From: CAYGAW01 sp964347945
Lineage (GTDB): Bacteria; Chloroflexota; Anaerolineae; UBA7937; B3-Chlor
Assembly: GCA_964347945.1 (NCBI GenBank)
Contig: CAYGAW010000098.1
Location: forward strand, 1-46,001
Length of the DNA stretch: 46,001 bases
Direction of reading: 5' to 3'
The notes under the pieces were generated by a model, which worked only from the letters and a program-made list of their open reading frames with translations, made no database searches and had not been told where the DNA came from. Made by a program: the position numbers and the translations under genes. Below are positions 15,819-24,324 of the stretch, piece by piece (the stretch's first letter is position 1; each line of letters starts with the position of its first letter).

Positions 15819-16868
15819 CTACTCCATCGAAAGCTTGCCCCGATGCCGTGCATATCGGGCGTAGTCTATCTCCCGTCGGCGACCGACATAGTCAGCCACC
15901 GTGGGCAGCGGGTTTCTTCCTCGAGTAACGAGGTCTGTGGTCACGAATGAGAAGGCATCACTCCCGGCGCCAGAGCCAAAGGACGTCAGGAGGATCCTCT
16001 CCCCTGGGTCGGCCCGATCGAGGACCGCTGCCAACCCCAAAGCCGATGATGCTGCGTAGGTGTTACCGATGACCGGTACCAGCATACCATCCTGATACTG
16101 CTCCGGAACAAAACCCAAGCGCTTCGCCAGGCGGACCGGGAACTTGCTGTTGGGCTGGTGGAAAATCACCTTGTCATAGTCTTGAGGACCGTATCCCAAC
16201 TCCTCCATAAGCTGTCCGGCAGCCATCATGCTGTGCGTGAAGTACGCCGGCTCGCCGGTGAATCGACTCCCATGGGTAGGGTAGCTCTGGCTCGGCCTGC
16301 GGAAGAAGTCGGGCGTGTCGGAAACGTACGAGCAGGAGCCCTCCAGATAGGCCATGCTCTCCTCTCTGCGCCCCACTATGAAAGCGGCCCCACCAGCAGC
16401 AGCCGTGTACTCCAGTTGGTCGCCGGGCCTGCCCTGCGCCGTGTCGGCACCGATGGCCATCGCATACTCGCCCATGCCTGAGCCCACGAAGCCGAAAGCA
16501 GCCTGCATGGCCTCGGAGCCCGCCTTGCAGGCAAACTCGTAGTCAGCAGCCATGGTATGGGGTGTGGCACCCACAGCCTCGGCGACGATAGTGGCCGTAG
16601 GCTTCACAGAATAAGGCTTGGACTCGCTACCTAGCCAAATGGCCCCCAGCTTCTGCGCGTCGATCCTAGCCTTGCTCAGTGCATTCCTGGCAGCCTCGAT
16701 GGCGATGGTGGTCGTATCCTCGTCCAGGCCAGGCACAGCCTTCTCCTCCAGGTGAAGGGTATCCTCCCCCATCTTCCACACGCGCGATATCTCGGCCGCA
16801 CTGATCCTGTAACGTGGAATATACGCTCCATACCCCACTATTCCCACTTCTCTCATAGGTTTCATCAT
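15819..16868 (-). CDS. Hydroxymethylglutaryl-CoA synthase, archaeal type
   Basis: Condenses acetyl-CoA with acetoacetyl-CoA to HMG-CoA, the first committed step of the mevalonate pathway. It has 349 residues, the length of archaeal-type synthases and shorter than eukaryotic ones. The catalytic set is intact: Glu82 in SESKPY, Cys114 in EFACKAG and His237 in FHQPNSKFP. GNTYAASSALGLAAVLD and TSFGSGAGSDAFSF are further family segments. The first of two adjacent ATGs is taken, with GGGAG upstream. It lies 30 bases after the HMG-CoA reductase gene and 57 bases before the thiolase-like gene, so one transcript is likely. Confidence 0.95.
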   Translation of the reverse strand: MMKPMREVGIVGYGAYIPRYRISAAEISRVWKMGEDTLHLEEKAVPGLDEDTTTIAIEAARNALSKARIDAQKLGAIWLGSESKPYSVKPTATIVAEAVGATPHTMAADYEFACKAGSEAMQAAFGFVGSGMGEYAMAIGADTAQGRPGDQLEYTAAAGGAAFIVGRREESMAYLEGSCSYVSDTPDFFRRPSQSYPTHGSRFTGEPAYFTHSMMAAGQLMEELGYGPQDYDKVIFHQPNSKFPVRLAKRLGFVPEQYQDGMLVPVIGNTYAASSALGLAAVLDRADPGERILLTSFGSGAGSDAFSFVTTDLVTRGRNPLPTVADYVGRRREIDYARYARHRGKLSME

Positions 16869-16898
16869 AAGTTGCTTTCTCCCTGCTCCAACAAGATT

Positions 16899-18194
16899 TC
16901 AGGACATCTCCTGCACAAGTTCTTCGGCTCTGTCCAACCGTATGGCGCTCTCCGCCACCATGCGGGCCGCCACCTGGTCCACCACATCGCCTCGAGCTCC
17001 CGCAGCGATGGCCATGCTGCGCGCATGCAACTCCATGTGCCCTCTCTGGATGCCCTCGGTAGCCAAGGCTCGTAGCGCCGCCAGATTCTGGGCCAGCCCC
17101 ACAGCAACTATCGCCTCAGCCAATTCCTGAGCCGTATGTACACCAAGGACCTTCAGGGCCACGCGGGCACCCGGGTGGACTCTCGTCGCCCCGCCCACAG
17201 TGCCTACTGCCAACGGCAACTCCAGTATGCCCGCCAGATTGCCGTCAGTATCGGCTTTCCACGTGCTCAGAGACGTGTAATGGCCGGATCGCGCAGCATA
17301 GGCGTGGGCTCCAGCCTCCGCGGCTCTCCAGTCGTTGCCGGTGGCGATGAGCACCGCATCTATGCCGTTCATGATCCCCTTATTGTGCGTAGCCGCTCGA
17401 TAAGGATCGACGGCCGCCAAGGCATAAGCCTGCACGATGCGCCGCACCACCTCCCGGCCCTCGAGCCCATCGACAGCCAGAACGTCAGCCGGCACTGTCG
17501 CATCGGCCCGGGCAAGACGCTTGTCCGCGAGATTGGACAGGATTCGCAGCAGGACCTGCCCTCCTGTTATCTCCTCCACCAAGGGGGCCATCGCCTCAGC
17601 AGCCGTGTTGATGGCATTTGCCCCCATGGCATCTCTACAGTCCAGTATCAAGTGCAATATGAGCATTGGACCGGCTGGCGTCTCAGGGAAGAGCCGTATC
17701 TCCAACTCCCTGGCACCCCCACCTAAACTCACAAGCAGCGGATCCTGCTCATTAGCCACGGCCAACAGCCTCTCTCGCTCGACCAACAGCCTGCGGCGAG
17801 CGCCTTCCAGGTCATCAAGCCCGAGAACTTGGATCTGCCCGATCATCAAGGAAGAGGAAGCATCAGCCTGGAACCCGCCTCCCTCCCTGACGAGCTTGGC
17901 CGCATGACTGGCGGCAGCCACCACCGAGGGCTCCTCGATAGCCATAGGCACCAAGTAGTCGCGGCCGTTGATCAGGAAATTGACCGCGATTCCCACAGGT
18001 AGGCCATAGGTGCCCACTACGTTCTCGCTCATCCGATCAGCCTGGGCCACGTCCAGTCCCTCGGAGCCCATAAGAATAGCGGCCTCCTTTTCGGTCAAGC
18101 CGGCCCTGACCTGGACTTCCCTCAAACGCTCTGTGGGCGCCAGCTTATAGAACCCCGGAATTCGGGATAGAACGCTGCTACCTGCCGTGTCCAT
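16899..18194 (-). CDS. Hydroxymethylglutaryl-CoA reductase, class II
   Basis: Interconverts HMG-CoA and mevalonate with two NAD(P)H. It has 431 residues from the ATG at 18194 and is close to the Pseudomonas mevalonii class II pattern. Catalytic residues are in place: Glu88 (EEPS), Lys272 (THNKGIMNG), Asp288 (GNDWRA) and His386 (RGHMELHAR). The DAMGAN motif is at about 188-193. The C-terminal flap domain is complete. The frame is open to 18338, but those 48 extra residues have no family counterpart, so the internal ATG (IPGFYKL follows) is chosen. Class II enzymes serve either mevalonate breakdown or isoprenoid synthesis. The adjacent synthase favours synthesis. No mevalonate kinase or decarboxylase genes are in the window. 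Confidence 0.95.
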   Translation of the reverse strand: MDTAGSSVLSRIPGFYKLAPTERLREVQVRAGLTEKEAAILMGSEGLDVAQADRMSENVVGTYGLPVGIAVNFLINGRDYLVPMAIEEPSVVAAASHAAKLVREGGGFQADASSSLMIGQIQVLGLDDLEGARRRLLVERERLLAVANEQDPLLVSLGGGARELEIRLFPETPAGPMLILHLILDCRDAMGANAINTAAEAMAPLVEEITGGQVLLRILSNLADKRLARADATVPADVLAVDGLEGREVVRRIVQAYALAAVDPYRAATHNKGIMNGIDAVLIATGNDWRAAEAGAHAYAARSGHYTSLSTWKADTDGNLAGILELPLAVGTVGGATRVHPGARVALKVLGVHTAQELAEAIVAVGLAQNLAALRALATEGIQRGHMELHARSMAIAAGARGDVVDQVAARMVAESAIRLDRAEELVQEMS

Positions 18195-18395
18195 ATCTTG
18201 CCGTCCCACGTGCTGACAACACAAAACGAATCCACGACTTCCCGTCGCGGGTTCGTTCGTGCTCCAATATAACAGAGTGCAGCTGTCAAAAACTATCAAG
18301 TTCAGCCTTTCACGAGAATCCAATTGAGCACAGCCCAAGAAAGCGGCTCCCCAACCCAGCGCTGCGAATAGAGGTATGGGCCCTCACCAGTACGA

Positions 18396-18424
18396 TTGAC
18401 AACCCGGGCTGATTCCTCTATAAT
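18396..18424 (+). promoter_or_regulatory. Consensus sigma70-type promoter for the acyl-CoA dehydrogenase gene
   Basis: TTGACA (18396-18401) and TATAAT (18419-18424) with a 17-base spacer, about 50 bases before the ATG. The divergent HMG-CoA reductase start is 280 bases away. On that strand a TTGACA near 18285 lacks a well-spaced -10. Confidence 0.88.
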
Positions 18425-18475
18425 CCGTCACGTCCATGCGCAGCGGTTTCAAGGCCAGGGTGCGGAGGTCCAGAG

Positions 18476-19615
18476 ATGATCAGTCTCTCCCTCACCGAGG
18501 AACAGCAAGCTTTGAGGCAACTGGCGAGGCAGTTCGGCGAGAATGAGATTGCCCCGCTGGCCGCCGAATACGACCGGGAGGCCAGACATCCCCTGCCGAT
18601 CATCGAGAAGGCCCATGGCCTCGGCTTCATGAACATGACCGTCCCTGAGAGCTACGGTGGTGCCGGGCTGGGCATGATTGAGACCTGCCTGGTCACCGAA
18701 GAATTGGCTGCCGCTTGTGCCGGTATTGGGACCGCCATCATGGCCAATACGCTGGCCCTCACTCCCTTGCTGATCGCTGCCACCGCGGAGCAGATGCAGA
18801 GGTTTGTAGGTCCGTTTTGTGCCGAGCCCAACCTCGCGGCGCTCTGTATGACTGAGCCTCAGGCCGGCTCCGATGTGGGCGCCATTACGACTGTTGCCAG
18901 GCGCGACGGCGACCGCTACGTCCTCAACGGCACCAAGACCCTCATCGACAACGGCGGCGTAGCACAACTCTATTCCGTCTTCGCATCCACCGACTTGGAC
19001 CAGGGCGTGAGAGGCATCGCAGCCTTCGTCGTTCCAGCCGACCTGGCCGGTGTCTCCGCGGGGAAGCAAGAGGACAAGATGGGCCAACGCGCCATCAACA
19101 CCAGCGAGGTGATCTTCGAAGAGGTTGCGATTCCCGTTGAAAACCGGCTGGGCGAGGAGGGTGAGGGATTCCAGATATTCCTGGAAACCCTGAACCGCAA
19201 CAAGCCTTGGATTGCGGCGGCATCTGTCGGAGTAGCGCGCGCGGCGCTGGAAGCGGCCACGAAGTACGCTCAAGAGAGGGAACAGTTCGGTCGCCCAATA
19301 GCGTCCTTCCAAGCCATCCAGCTCAAGTTGGCCAACATGGCTATCAAGATCGAGGCAGCCCGCCTGCTCACCTGGCAAGCCGCTTGGCTGGCGGATCAGG
19401 AGCTGCGCCATGCCCGCCAGTCAGCGATCGCCAAGTGCTATGCCTCGGACATCGCCATGGAGGTCACAACGGACGCCGTGCAAGTCTTCGGGGGCTACGG
19501 ATACGTCAAGGAGTACCCGGTGGAGAAATACATGCGAGACGCCAAAGCGTTCCAAATCTACACTGGCACCAACGAGATCCAGCGCTACCTGATCGCGCAG
19601 GATCTTCTCGATTGA
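18476..19615 (+). CDS. Acyl-CoA dehydrogenase family protein, canonical base Glu replaced
   Basis: FAD-dependent acyl-CoA dehydrogenase fold, 379 residues, standard length. The N-terminal helical domain is followed by the FAD/substrate signatures MTEPQAGSDVGAI (about 123-135) and NGTKTLIDNGG. The C-terminal helical domain has REQFGRPIASFQAIQ and VFGGYGYVKEYPVEKYMRDAK. The motif that normally carries the catalytic Glu (YEGT) reads YTGTNEIQR, with Thr363 at that place. The alternative base position used by isovaleryl-CoA dehydrogenases reads LNRNKPW, without Glu. The substrate and even ordinary alpha,beta-dehydrogenation are therefore uncertain. GGAGG lies 7 bases before the ATG. It is transcribed divergently from the HMG-CoA operon. 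Confidence 0.9.
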   Translation: MISLSLTEEQQALRQLARQFGENEIAPLAAEYDREARHPLPIIEKAHGLGFMNMTVPESYGGAGLGMIETCLVTEELAAACAGIGTAIMANTLALTPLLIAATAEQMQRFVGPFCAEPNLAALCMTEPQAGSDVGAITTVARRDGDRYVLNGTKTLIDNGGVAQLYSVFASTDLDQGVRGIAAFVVPADLAGVSAGKQEDKMGQRAINTSEVIFEEVAIPVENRLGEEGEGFQIFLETLNRNKPWIAAASVGVARAALEAATKYAQEREQFGRPIASFQAIQLKLANMAIKIEAARLLTWQAAWLADQELRHARQSAIAKCYASDIAMEVTTDAVQVFGGYGYVKEYPVEKYMRDAKAFQIYTGTNEIQRYLIAQDLLD

Positions 19616-19657
19616 GCGACCGGTGTACCGGCGGCTTCACGGCTCTGGCACCCTTTA

Positions 19658-19690
19658 CAAAACGAAAAAGCGCCCGACTCATCGAGCGCT
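19658..19690 (-). terminator. Rho-independent terminator of the PhoB-type regulator gene
   Basis: On the minus strand a 9-bp stem (AGCGCTCGA / TCGGGCGCT, one G-U pair, loop TGAG) is followed by TTTTTCGTTTT. It lies 37 bases after the stop of the 19727-20098 gene. The convergent acyl-CoA dehydrogenase gene ends on the other side and may use the stem as well. Confidence 0.8.
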
Positions 19691-19726
19691 GGTAGCAAGA
19701 CCTGTCCTCTGGGCAACACGAGGCAC

Positions 19727-20098
19727 TCATTTCGATCTCTTCCGCTTCTTGCTCGGTACATCAAACCAGTAACCCACCCCTCTCACGGTGCGAATCAGCG
19801 CCGGCTCCCTCGGATCGTCTTCGATCTTGCTTCTTACCCAGCAGATGTGCACATCCAATGTCCTTGTATCACCCAGGTAGTCCGTCTCCCACACGTCTCT
19901 CATCAATTCCTTGCGGCTGACCACCTTGCCGCGATTTCTCATTAGCATCTCTAGCAGGGCGCATTCTTTGAACGTGAGATGAGTCGCCACGCCATTCTTG
20001 ACGACGTACCTTTGGATTGTGTCTAGCATCAAACCACCGGCCCGGAGTCGCCTGGAGGGTTTCTTGCCCTTGGTTGACGGAGCTTTCCTTCTCGCCAT
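19727..20098 (-). CDS. Stand-alone OmpR/PhoB-type winged-helix DNA-binding protein
   Basis: Predicted transcription regulator of 123 residues that has only the C-terminal DNA-binding domain of response regulators. A basic N-terminal tail (about 20 residues) leads to the wing-helix fold: LTFKECALLEMLMRNRGKVVSRKELMRDVW, then RTLDVHICWVRSKIEDDPREPALIRTVRGVGYWF, the recognition helix and C-terminal hairpin. The phospho-acceptor receiver domain is absent, and no histidine kinase is adjacent. It must be controlled in some other way. GGGGAGG lies upstream of the ATG. It is followed by a rho-independent terminator, so it is monocistronic. Confidence 0.88.
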   Translation of the reverse strand: MARRKAPSTKGKKPSRRLRAGGLMLDTIQRYVVKNGVATHLTFKECALLEMLMRNRGKVVSRKELMRDVWETDYLGDTRTLDVHICWVRSKIEDDPREPALIRTVRGVGYWFDVPSKKRKRSK

Positions 20099-20365
20099 TG
20101 CGCTGCAGCCTCCCCACGCAAACTATTAAGAACCGCGCCGATAGGAAAGATGATTCAGGATGTGAGCGGGCTGCGCACCCCTTCTCGAGAGGCTGGTTCA
20201 AGCGACCGTGTCTACCACGCCGAACAGCTACACCGCTGAGAGGTCACGTGACGACTCGTGCACGGTCAGAAGTAAGGGCCATCTCCACTCAAGCACAGTA
20301 TACACCGCACAGAGGGCTCTGTCAAATTTCCGCAGCGGATTTGGCAGACCAGCGTCGCATTTCGC

Positions 20366-22930
20366 TCAACTCACGCGCGGAACGCGAGCCAAGATCTCGG
20401 AGACGACCTCGTAGTTGATGGTCCCGAGGCGCTCGGCCACCTCCCCCACGGTAATCCTCTCCCCACCTTGCTGGCCTATCAGAACGACCTCGTCACCCTG
20501 CCGGACCCCAGATATGTCCGTCACATCGATCATGCTCTGATCCATGCAGACGCGGCCCACCAAAGGAGCTCTCCTCCCTCTAACCAGCACTTCTCCCCAG
20601 TTATGGGGCCCGAGTCGAAACCCATCTGCGTAGCCAACTGGAATGACCGCAATACGGGCCTGGCCCTTCGTTCGAAAGGTGCACCCGTAGCTGACGTAGC
20701 TCCCCGTCGGCAAGTCCTTCACCTGAGCCACCTGGGTCTTGAAGCAAAGCGCAGGTTCGAATCCAGGCGGGCAAGGCACCTGTGATGAAGGGTCCAGTCC
20801 AAAGATGGCGATGCCCGGCCGCACCATGTTGAAATGGGATTCCGGCAAAGTGATCATCGCGGCACTGTTCGCCGCATGAACGAGGGGGATGTGAATCCCG
20901 TCGTCCTCCAACTCCTGCAACACACGCTGGAAAGACCTCAGCTGCTCCAGTGTATACTCTCGCCCCCATCCCGGGACGTTGTGAGCGTCCGGCATATCGG
21001 CGATGGCGAGATGCGTGAAAATCCCTTCCAAGACAAGCCCGGGCAGATCTCCTATCTCTCGCACGAACCCCAGAACTTCATCGGGCGGGATGCCAAGCCG
21101 CCCCATACCCGTGTCCACTTTCACGTGCACCCGGACCTCGGAGTCAAGGTCTGTGGCCGCTCGCGACAGGGCCTTGGCCACATCGAGGGAGAACACGGTG
21201 ACTGTCAGGTCACTGAGCACGGCATCTCGAGCTTGCCACGCCGGAGTGTACCCCAATATCAGAATGGGAGCGGTGACGTCCGCCCTGCGCAAAGTCACGG
21301 CCTCGCTCAGACAGGCCACGCCCAGGATGTCGACACCATTAGCAAGGGCGGTCTGCGCAACCTTCACGGCTCCATGGCCGTAGGCATCCGCTTTGAGACT
21401 GGCGATAATACCTACTCTCTCTCCGACCATCCTCTTCAGCCGACCCACGTTGTTGGCTATGGCGCCCAGGTCTATCTCAACCCAGGTAGGTCTGTCAGGT
21501 CGGATGATGTAGATCTGCTTCCAGGCGGCGCTCTGACGAACGAGCACCGCTTCGGCGCTGCCAGGATCGGCAAGGAATTTTGCAGCGACCTCCTCCATCC
21601 GAGTTTCGAGAGCTCCTTTGATCAACACGACGTCTCGGGGACCGATGATGTTCACCACGCTACGCGCGGCATCGTCCGTGGTGTAGGTAATGAAAACCTG
21701 ATCGCGCCCCAGTCCAGCTTTCTGGGCTTCGCTAGCTATGAGCCGTGCCCTGTCGCCTTTAGTGACGAGCACGTCCGCGACCTCGGCCACTCGGCGACCC
21801 ACCTCACGGTGTCCCTCCTCCTCGAAGGCACCCAGCCGGAGCATGTCTCCCAGAATGGCGAACTTCCTTGCGCCCTCAAGCCCCTCAAGGGCATCCAGCG
21901 CTGCCAAGGTGGAGGTAGGACTGGCGCTGAAGGTATCGTCCAAGAGGAGGCTGCCATTGATTCCTGGCAAAGGATTCAAGCGGCCCTTCAGAGGGCGTAG
22001 ACCACTCAATGCTCTCAAGATGTCGTCCCAGCTCACACCGTAGGCCAGGCCCGCAGCCGCCGCCCCTAGCACCGTGTAGACGCTGTGCCTACCCAGCAGA
22101 GGTACCGTGGCCCCATGTTCAACTCCCCGGTAGCGGATCTGCACATTGATGCCGTGGTTCGTGCTCTCGATTGCAGTGCCAAAGACATCTGCTCCCGGAT
22201 CGGTCCCGTAAGTGATAACTTGGGCAGAGGTCCTCCCCACCATCGCCCGCACTCTGGGGTCATCGTAGTTGAGGATCGCGTACCCGTCCTCAGGCAGAGC
22301 TGCGACTAGCTTACCCTCCTCCTCAGCGATATTGTCCAAGGTACCAAAATACTCTAGATGGGTGTGATCCACAGTGGTGACTACGCCGACACGAGGGGAA
22401 GTCATGCGACTGAGATCCTCGATCTCTCCAAAGCTGTCACAGGCCATCTCCAGCACTGCCTTCTGATGCTCCGGCAGCAGCCGACCCAATGCGATGGGGA
22501 GACCGTAACGATCATTGTAGTTGCCGAAGTTCTTGAACACACCGAACGCTGTAGCCAGGACAGCCGCTATCGCCTCCTTGGTGCTCGTCTTGCCAGTGCT
22601 CCCTGTAACGCCAATGACTTCGGTGCCGAACCTGCCCAAGATATGCCGCGCCCACAGGGTGAGAGCTCGTCTGGTATTCTCAACCTGAATGCAGGTCACT
22701 CCATAGCGAGACAGATCCATCTCCTCCTGGCAAAGAACGCCGGCAGCCCCGTCCTGGCAGACTTGCTCGATATAGTCGTGACCGTCCGCCTTCTCGGTCT
22801 TCACGGCCAAGAAGAGCTCGCCAGGCTTCAGGATGCGCGAGTCGTAGCAGAAATCCCTGAACTCTCTGGCGAAGACTTGCCCGCACACCCTGCCTTCGCT
22901 GGACGCCAGGATGTCATCCAGATAGATCAT
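20366..22930 (-). CDS. Bifunctional UDP-MurNAc-tripeptide:D-Ala-D-Ala ligase / alanine racemase (MurF-Alr fusion)
   Basis: Joins two peptidoglycan precursor activities in 854 residues. Residues 1 to about 455 are MurF: the N-terminal MurF/MurE-type domain, the ATP loop GSTGKTSTKE (110-119), the central Mur ligase domain and the C-terminal domain (AILGDMLRLG). Residues about 478-854 are a PLP-dependent alanine racemase: PTWVEIDLGAIANN, PLP Lys513 in SLKADAYGHG, NMVRPGIAIFG and catalytic Tyr748 in SYGCTF. Both active sites look intact, so the protein could make D-Ala and ligate D-Ala-D-Ala. Such fusions are known in Bacteroidota and appear in other lineages. No other mur or ddl gene is adjacent. 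Confidence 0.95.
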   Translation of the reverse strand: MIYLDDILASSEGRVCGQVFAREFRDFCYDSRILKPGELFLAVKTEKADGHDYIEQVCQDGAAGVLCQEEMDLSRYGVTCIQVENTRRALTLWARHILGRFGTEVIGVTGSTGKTSTKEAIAAVLATAFGVFKNFGNYNDRYGLPIALGRLLPEHQKAVLEMACDSFGEIEDLSRMTSPRVGVVTTVDHTHLEYFGTLDNIAEEEGKLVAALPEDGYAILNYDDPRVRAMVGRTSAQVITYGTDPGADVFGTAIESTNHGINVQIRYRGVEHGATVPLLGRHSVYTVLGAAAAGLAYGVSWDDILRALSGLRPLKGRLNPLPGINGSLLLDDTFSASPTSTLAALDALEGLEGARKFAILGDMLRLGAFEEEGHREVGRRVAEVADVLVTKGDRARLIASEAQKAGLGRDQVFITYTTDDAARSVVNIIGPRDVVLIKGALETRMEEVAAKFLADPGSAEAVLVRQSAAWKQIYIIRPDRPTWVEIDLGAIANNVGRLKRMVGERVGIIASLKADAYGHGAVKVAQTALANGVDILGVACLSEAVTLRRADVTAPILILGYTPAWQARDAVLSDLTVTVFSLDVAKALSRAATDLDSEVRVHVKVDTGMGRLGIPPDEVLGFVREIGDLPGLVLEGIFTHLAIADMPDAHNVPGWGREYTLEQLRSFQRVLQELEDDGIHIPLVHAANSAAMITLPESHFNMVRPGIAIFGLDPSSQVPCPPGFEPALCFKTQVAQVKDLPTGSYVSYGCTFRTKGQARIAVIPVGYADGFRLGPHNWGEVLVRGRRAPLVGRVCMDQSMIDVTDISGVRQGDEVVLIGQQGGERITVGEVAERLGTINYEVVSEILARVPRVS

Positions 22931-22983
22931 CGGTTCTCTTCAGGGACACAGGCCTCAAGGAAGAAGAACGCCCATGACCGAGG

Positions 22984-23187
22984 TTATTTTGTCTCTCTAC
23001 CAGCCCACCAGTAGAGGATTGCGCCCACAACGGCTACTACGGCGCCCGCGGCGATGCCTGACACCTGCCTGTAGCCCAACACATTTGGGCTGCCTCCTAT
23101 CCCCAAGACATCGGCCAGTGCCGATACCAGCAAGACAACTATGCCCACTACCAGCAGGCCGATGGCCACGCTCCTCATTCTTGACAT
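22984..23187 (-). CDS. Small two-helix membrane protein, unknown function
   Basis: Product of 67 residues with two transmembrane helices (about 6-24 and 42-61) joined by a Gly-rich loop (VLGIGGSPNVLGYRQVSG). The ATG at 23187 is preferred over an upstream ATG at 23226 because GGAGGAAGGC lies directly before it. Its stop is 53 bases upstream of the MurF-Alr gene on the same strand, so co-expression is possible. The function is unknown; the build resembles small inner-membrane proteins with no catalytic residues. Confidence 0.7.
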   Translation of the reverse strand: MSRMRSVAIGLLVVGIVVLLVSALADVLGIGGSPNVLGYRQVSGIAAGAVVAVVGAILYWWAGRETK

Positions 23188-23360
23188 GCCTTCCTCCTTC
23201 TCGCGCGAGATATGACATTTTAGCATATCCGTGAGGGTCGAGCAATGGGCCTGGCCCTGTCAAAGCTTGAGGGTATGGAACAACGACGTGAGATCGGCCT
23301 TTGGAATGGGGTCTTGCGTGTGTATGTCAAATCGTTTCTCGACACACTCTTTGCGAGGGT

Positions 23361-23389
23361 TTGACAATTGACAACCCGTATGATAGACT
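23361..23389 (+). promoter_or_regulatory. Promoter for the MTA phosphorylase gene
   Basis: TTGACA (23361-23366), a 17-base spacer, then TAGACT (23384-23389) preceded by TG as in an extended -10. It lies about 65 bases before the chosen start. Confidence 0.65.
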
Positions 23390-23453
23390 GGTCGGTATGA
23401 CCGCCCTCGGCGGTCCATTCTAAATGTACGCGGACAAGAGGAGGTTAGCCGAG

Positions 23454-24317
23454 ATGACTCAGGCATCCATCGGCGTTATTGGTGGTAGTGGGCTATATGA
23501 GCTTGAAGGCCTAGCGGAAATTGAGGAGCAGGAGGTCTCCACTCCGTTCGGCAAGCCCAGCGATCCGATAGTAGTGGGGAGCCTTCAGGGAAAGCGCGTG
23601 GCTTTTCTGCCTCGGCACGGCCGAGGCCACCGCATACTCCCCGGCGAAGTCAACGTCAGGGCAAACATCTATGCCCTGAAATCCGTTGGCGTGGAGCGGA
23701 TAATCGCGGTCAATGCGTGTGGCAGCATGAAGGAGGAAATAGCCCCTGCAGACATCGTGATCCCAGATCAGATCATTGATCGCACCAAGGGACGCCCCAG
23801 CACCTTCTTCGGTAACGGTCTGGTCGTTCACGTTTCCTTTGCAGATCCCTTCTGTCCAGCGCTGAGCGACGTACTCTTCCAGGCTGCAAACAAAGTAGGC
23901 GCCAGAGTCCACAAAGGCGGCACCTACGTCTGCATAGAAGGCCCTCGGTTTTCCACCAAGGCCGAATCGAAGATGAATCGCATGTTGGGTGTGGATGTCA
24001 TCGGTATGACCGCGATGCCTGAGGCGGTTCTGGCGCGTGAAGCCGAGATCTGCTACGCCAGCCTCGCCATGTCCACAGATTACGATGTCTGGCATGAAAC
24101 AGAAGCGCCCGTCACCGCTGAGATGGTCGCTGAAACCATACAGAAGAACGTGGATACAGCCAAGAACACCATCAAGGAACTCCTACCTCTCATCCCCTCT
24201 GAGCGTGACTGCGCCTGCGCCACGGCTCTCTCAGTAGCCATCCAGACGGCCAGGGATCGTATACCGGGCCGAATCAAGCAGGAACTCGAGCTGCTGGTCG
24301 GCAAGTACTTGGACTAG
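23454..24317 (+). CDS. mtnP: S-methyl-5'-thioadenosine phosphorylase
   Basis: Cleaves methylthioadenosine with phosphate to adenine and methylthioribose-1-phosphate, the first step of methionine salvage after polyamine or ethylene-type reactions. It has about 287 residues, the family length. Motifs: IGVIGGSGLYELEGL, phosphate-binding PRHGRGHRILPGEVNVRANIY (near residues 48-68), CIEGPRFSTKAES, MTAMPEAVLAREAEICYASLAMSTDYD with the conserved S-T-D that contacts the purine base, and a helical tail. The ATG at 23454 has GAGGAGG upstream; the ATG at 23424 has none. The permease with UspA domains follows after 7 bases, so the two are probably co-transcribed. Confidence 0.95.
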   Translation: MTQASIGVIGGSGLYELEGLAEIEEQEVSTPFGKPSDPIVVGSLQGKRVAFLPRHGRGHRILPGEVNVRANIYALKSVGVERIIAVNACGSMKEEIAPADIVIPDQIIDRTKGRPSTFFGNGLVVHVSFADPFCPALSDVLFQAANKVGARVHKGGTYVCIEGPRFSTKAESKMNRMLGVDVIGMTAMPEAVLAREAEICYASLAMSTDYDVWHETEAPVTAEMVAETIQKNVDTAKNTIKELLPLIPSERDCACATALSVAIQTARDRIPGRIKQELELLVGKYLD

Positions 24318-24324
24318 CGATTCC

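Noticed and set aside
18240..18300. Promoter for the HMG-CoA reductase operon
   Set aside because: A TTGACA and a TATATT-like element exist on the minus strand, but the spacing (about 12 bases) is wrong for a sigma70 promoter.
16899..18338. Upstream start for HMG-CoA reductase at 18338
   Set aside because: The extra 48 residues have no counterpart in class II reductases, and the internal ATG at 18194 fits the family N-terminus.
18449..19411. Long minus-strand frame across the acyl-CoA dehydrogenase
   Set aside because: Antisense to a well-supported gene; it arises from GC-rich codon use.
20834..22000. Long plus-strand frame across the MurF-Alr gene
   Set aside because: Antisense to the fusion gene, whose both active sites are recognisable.
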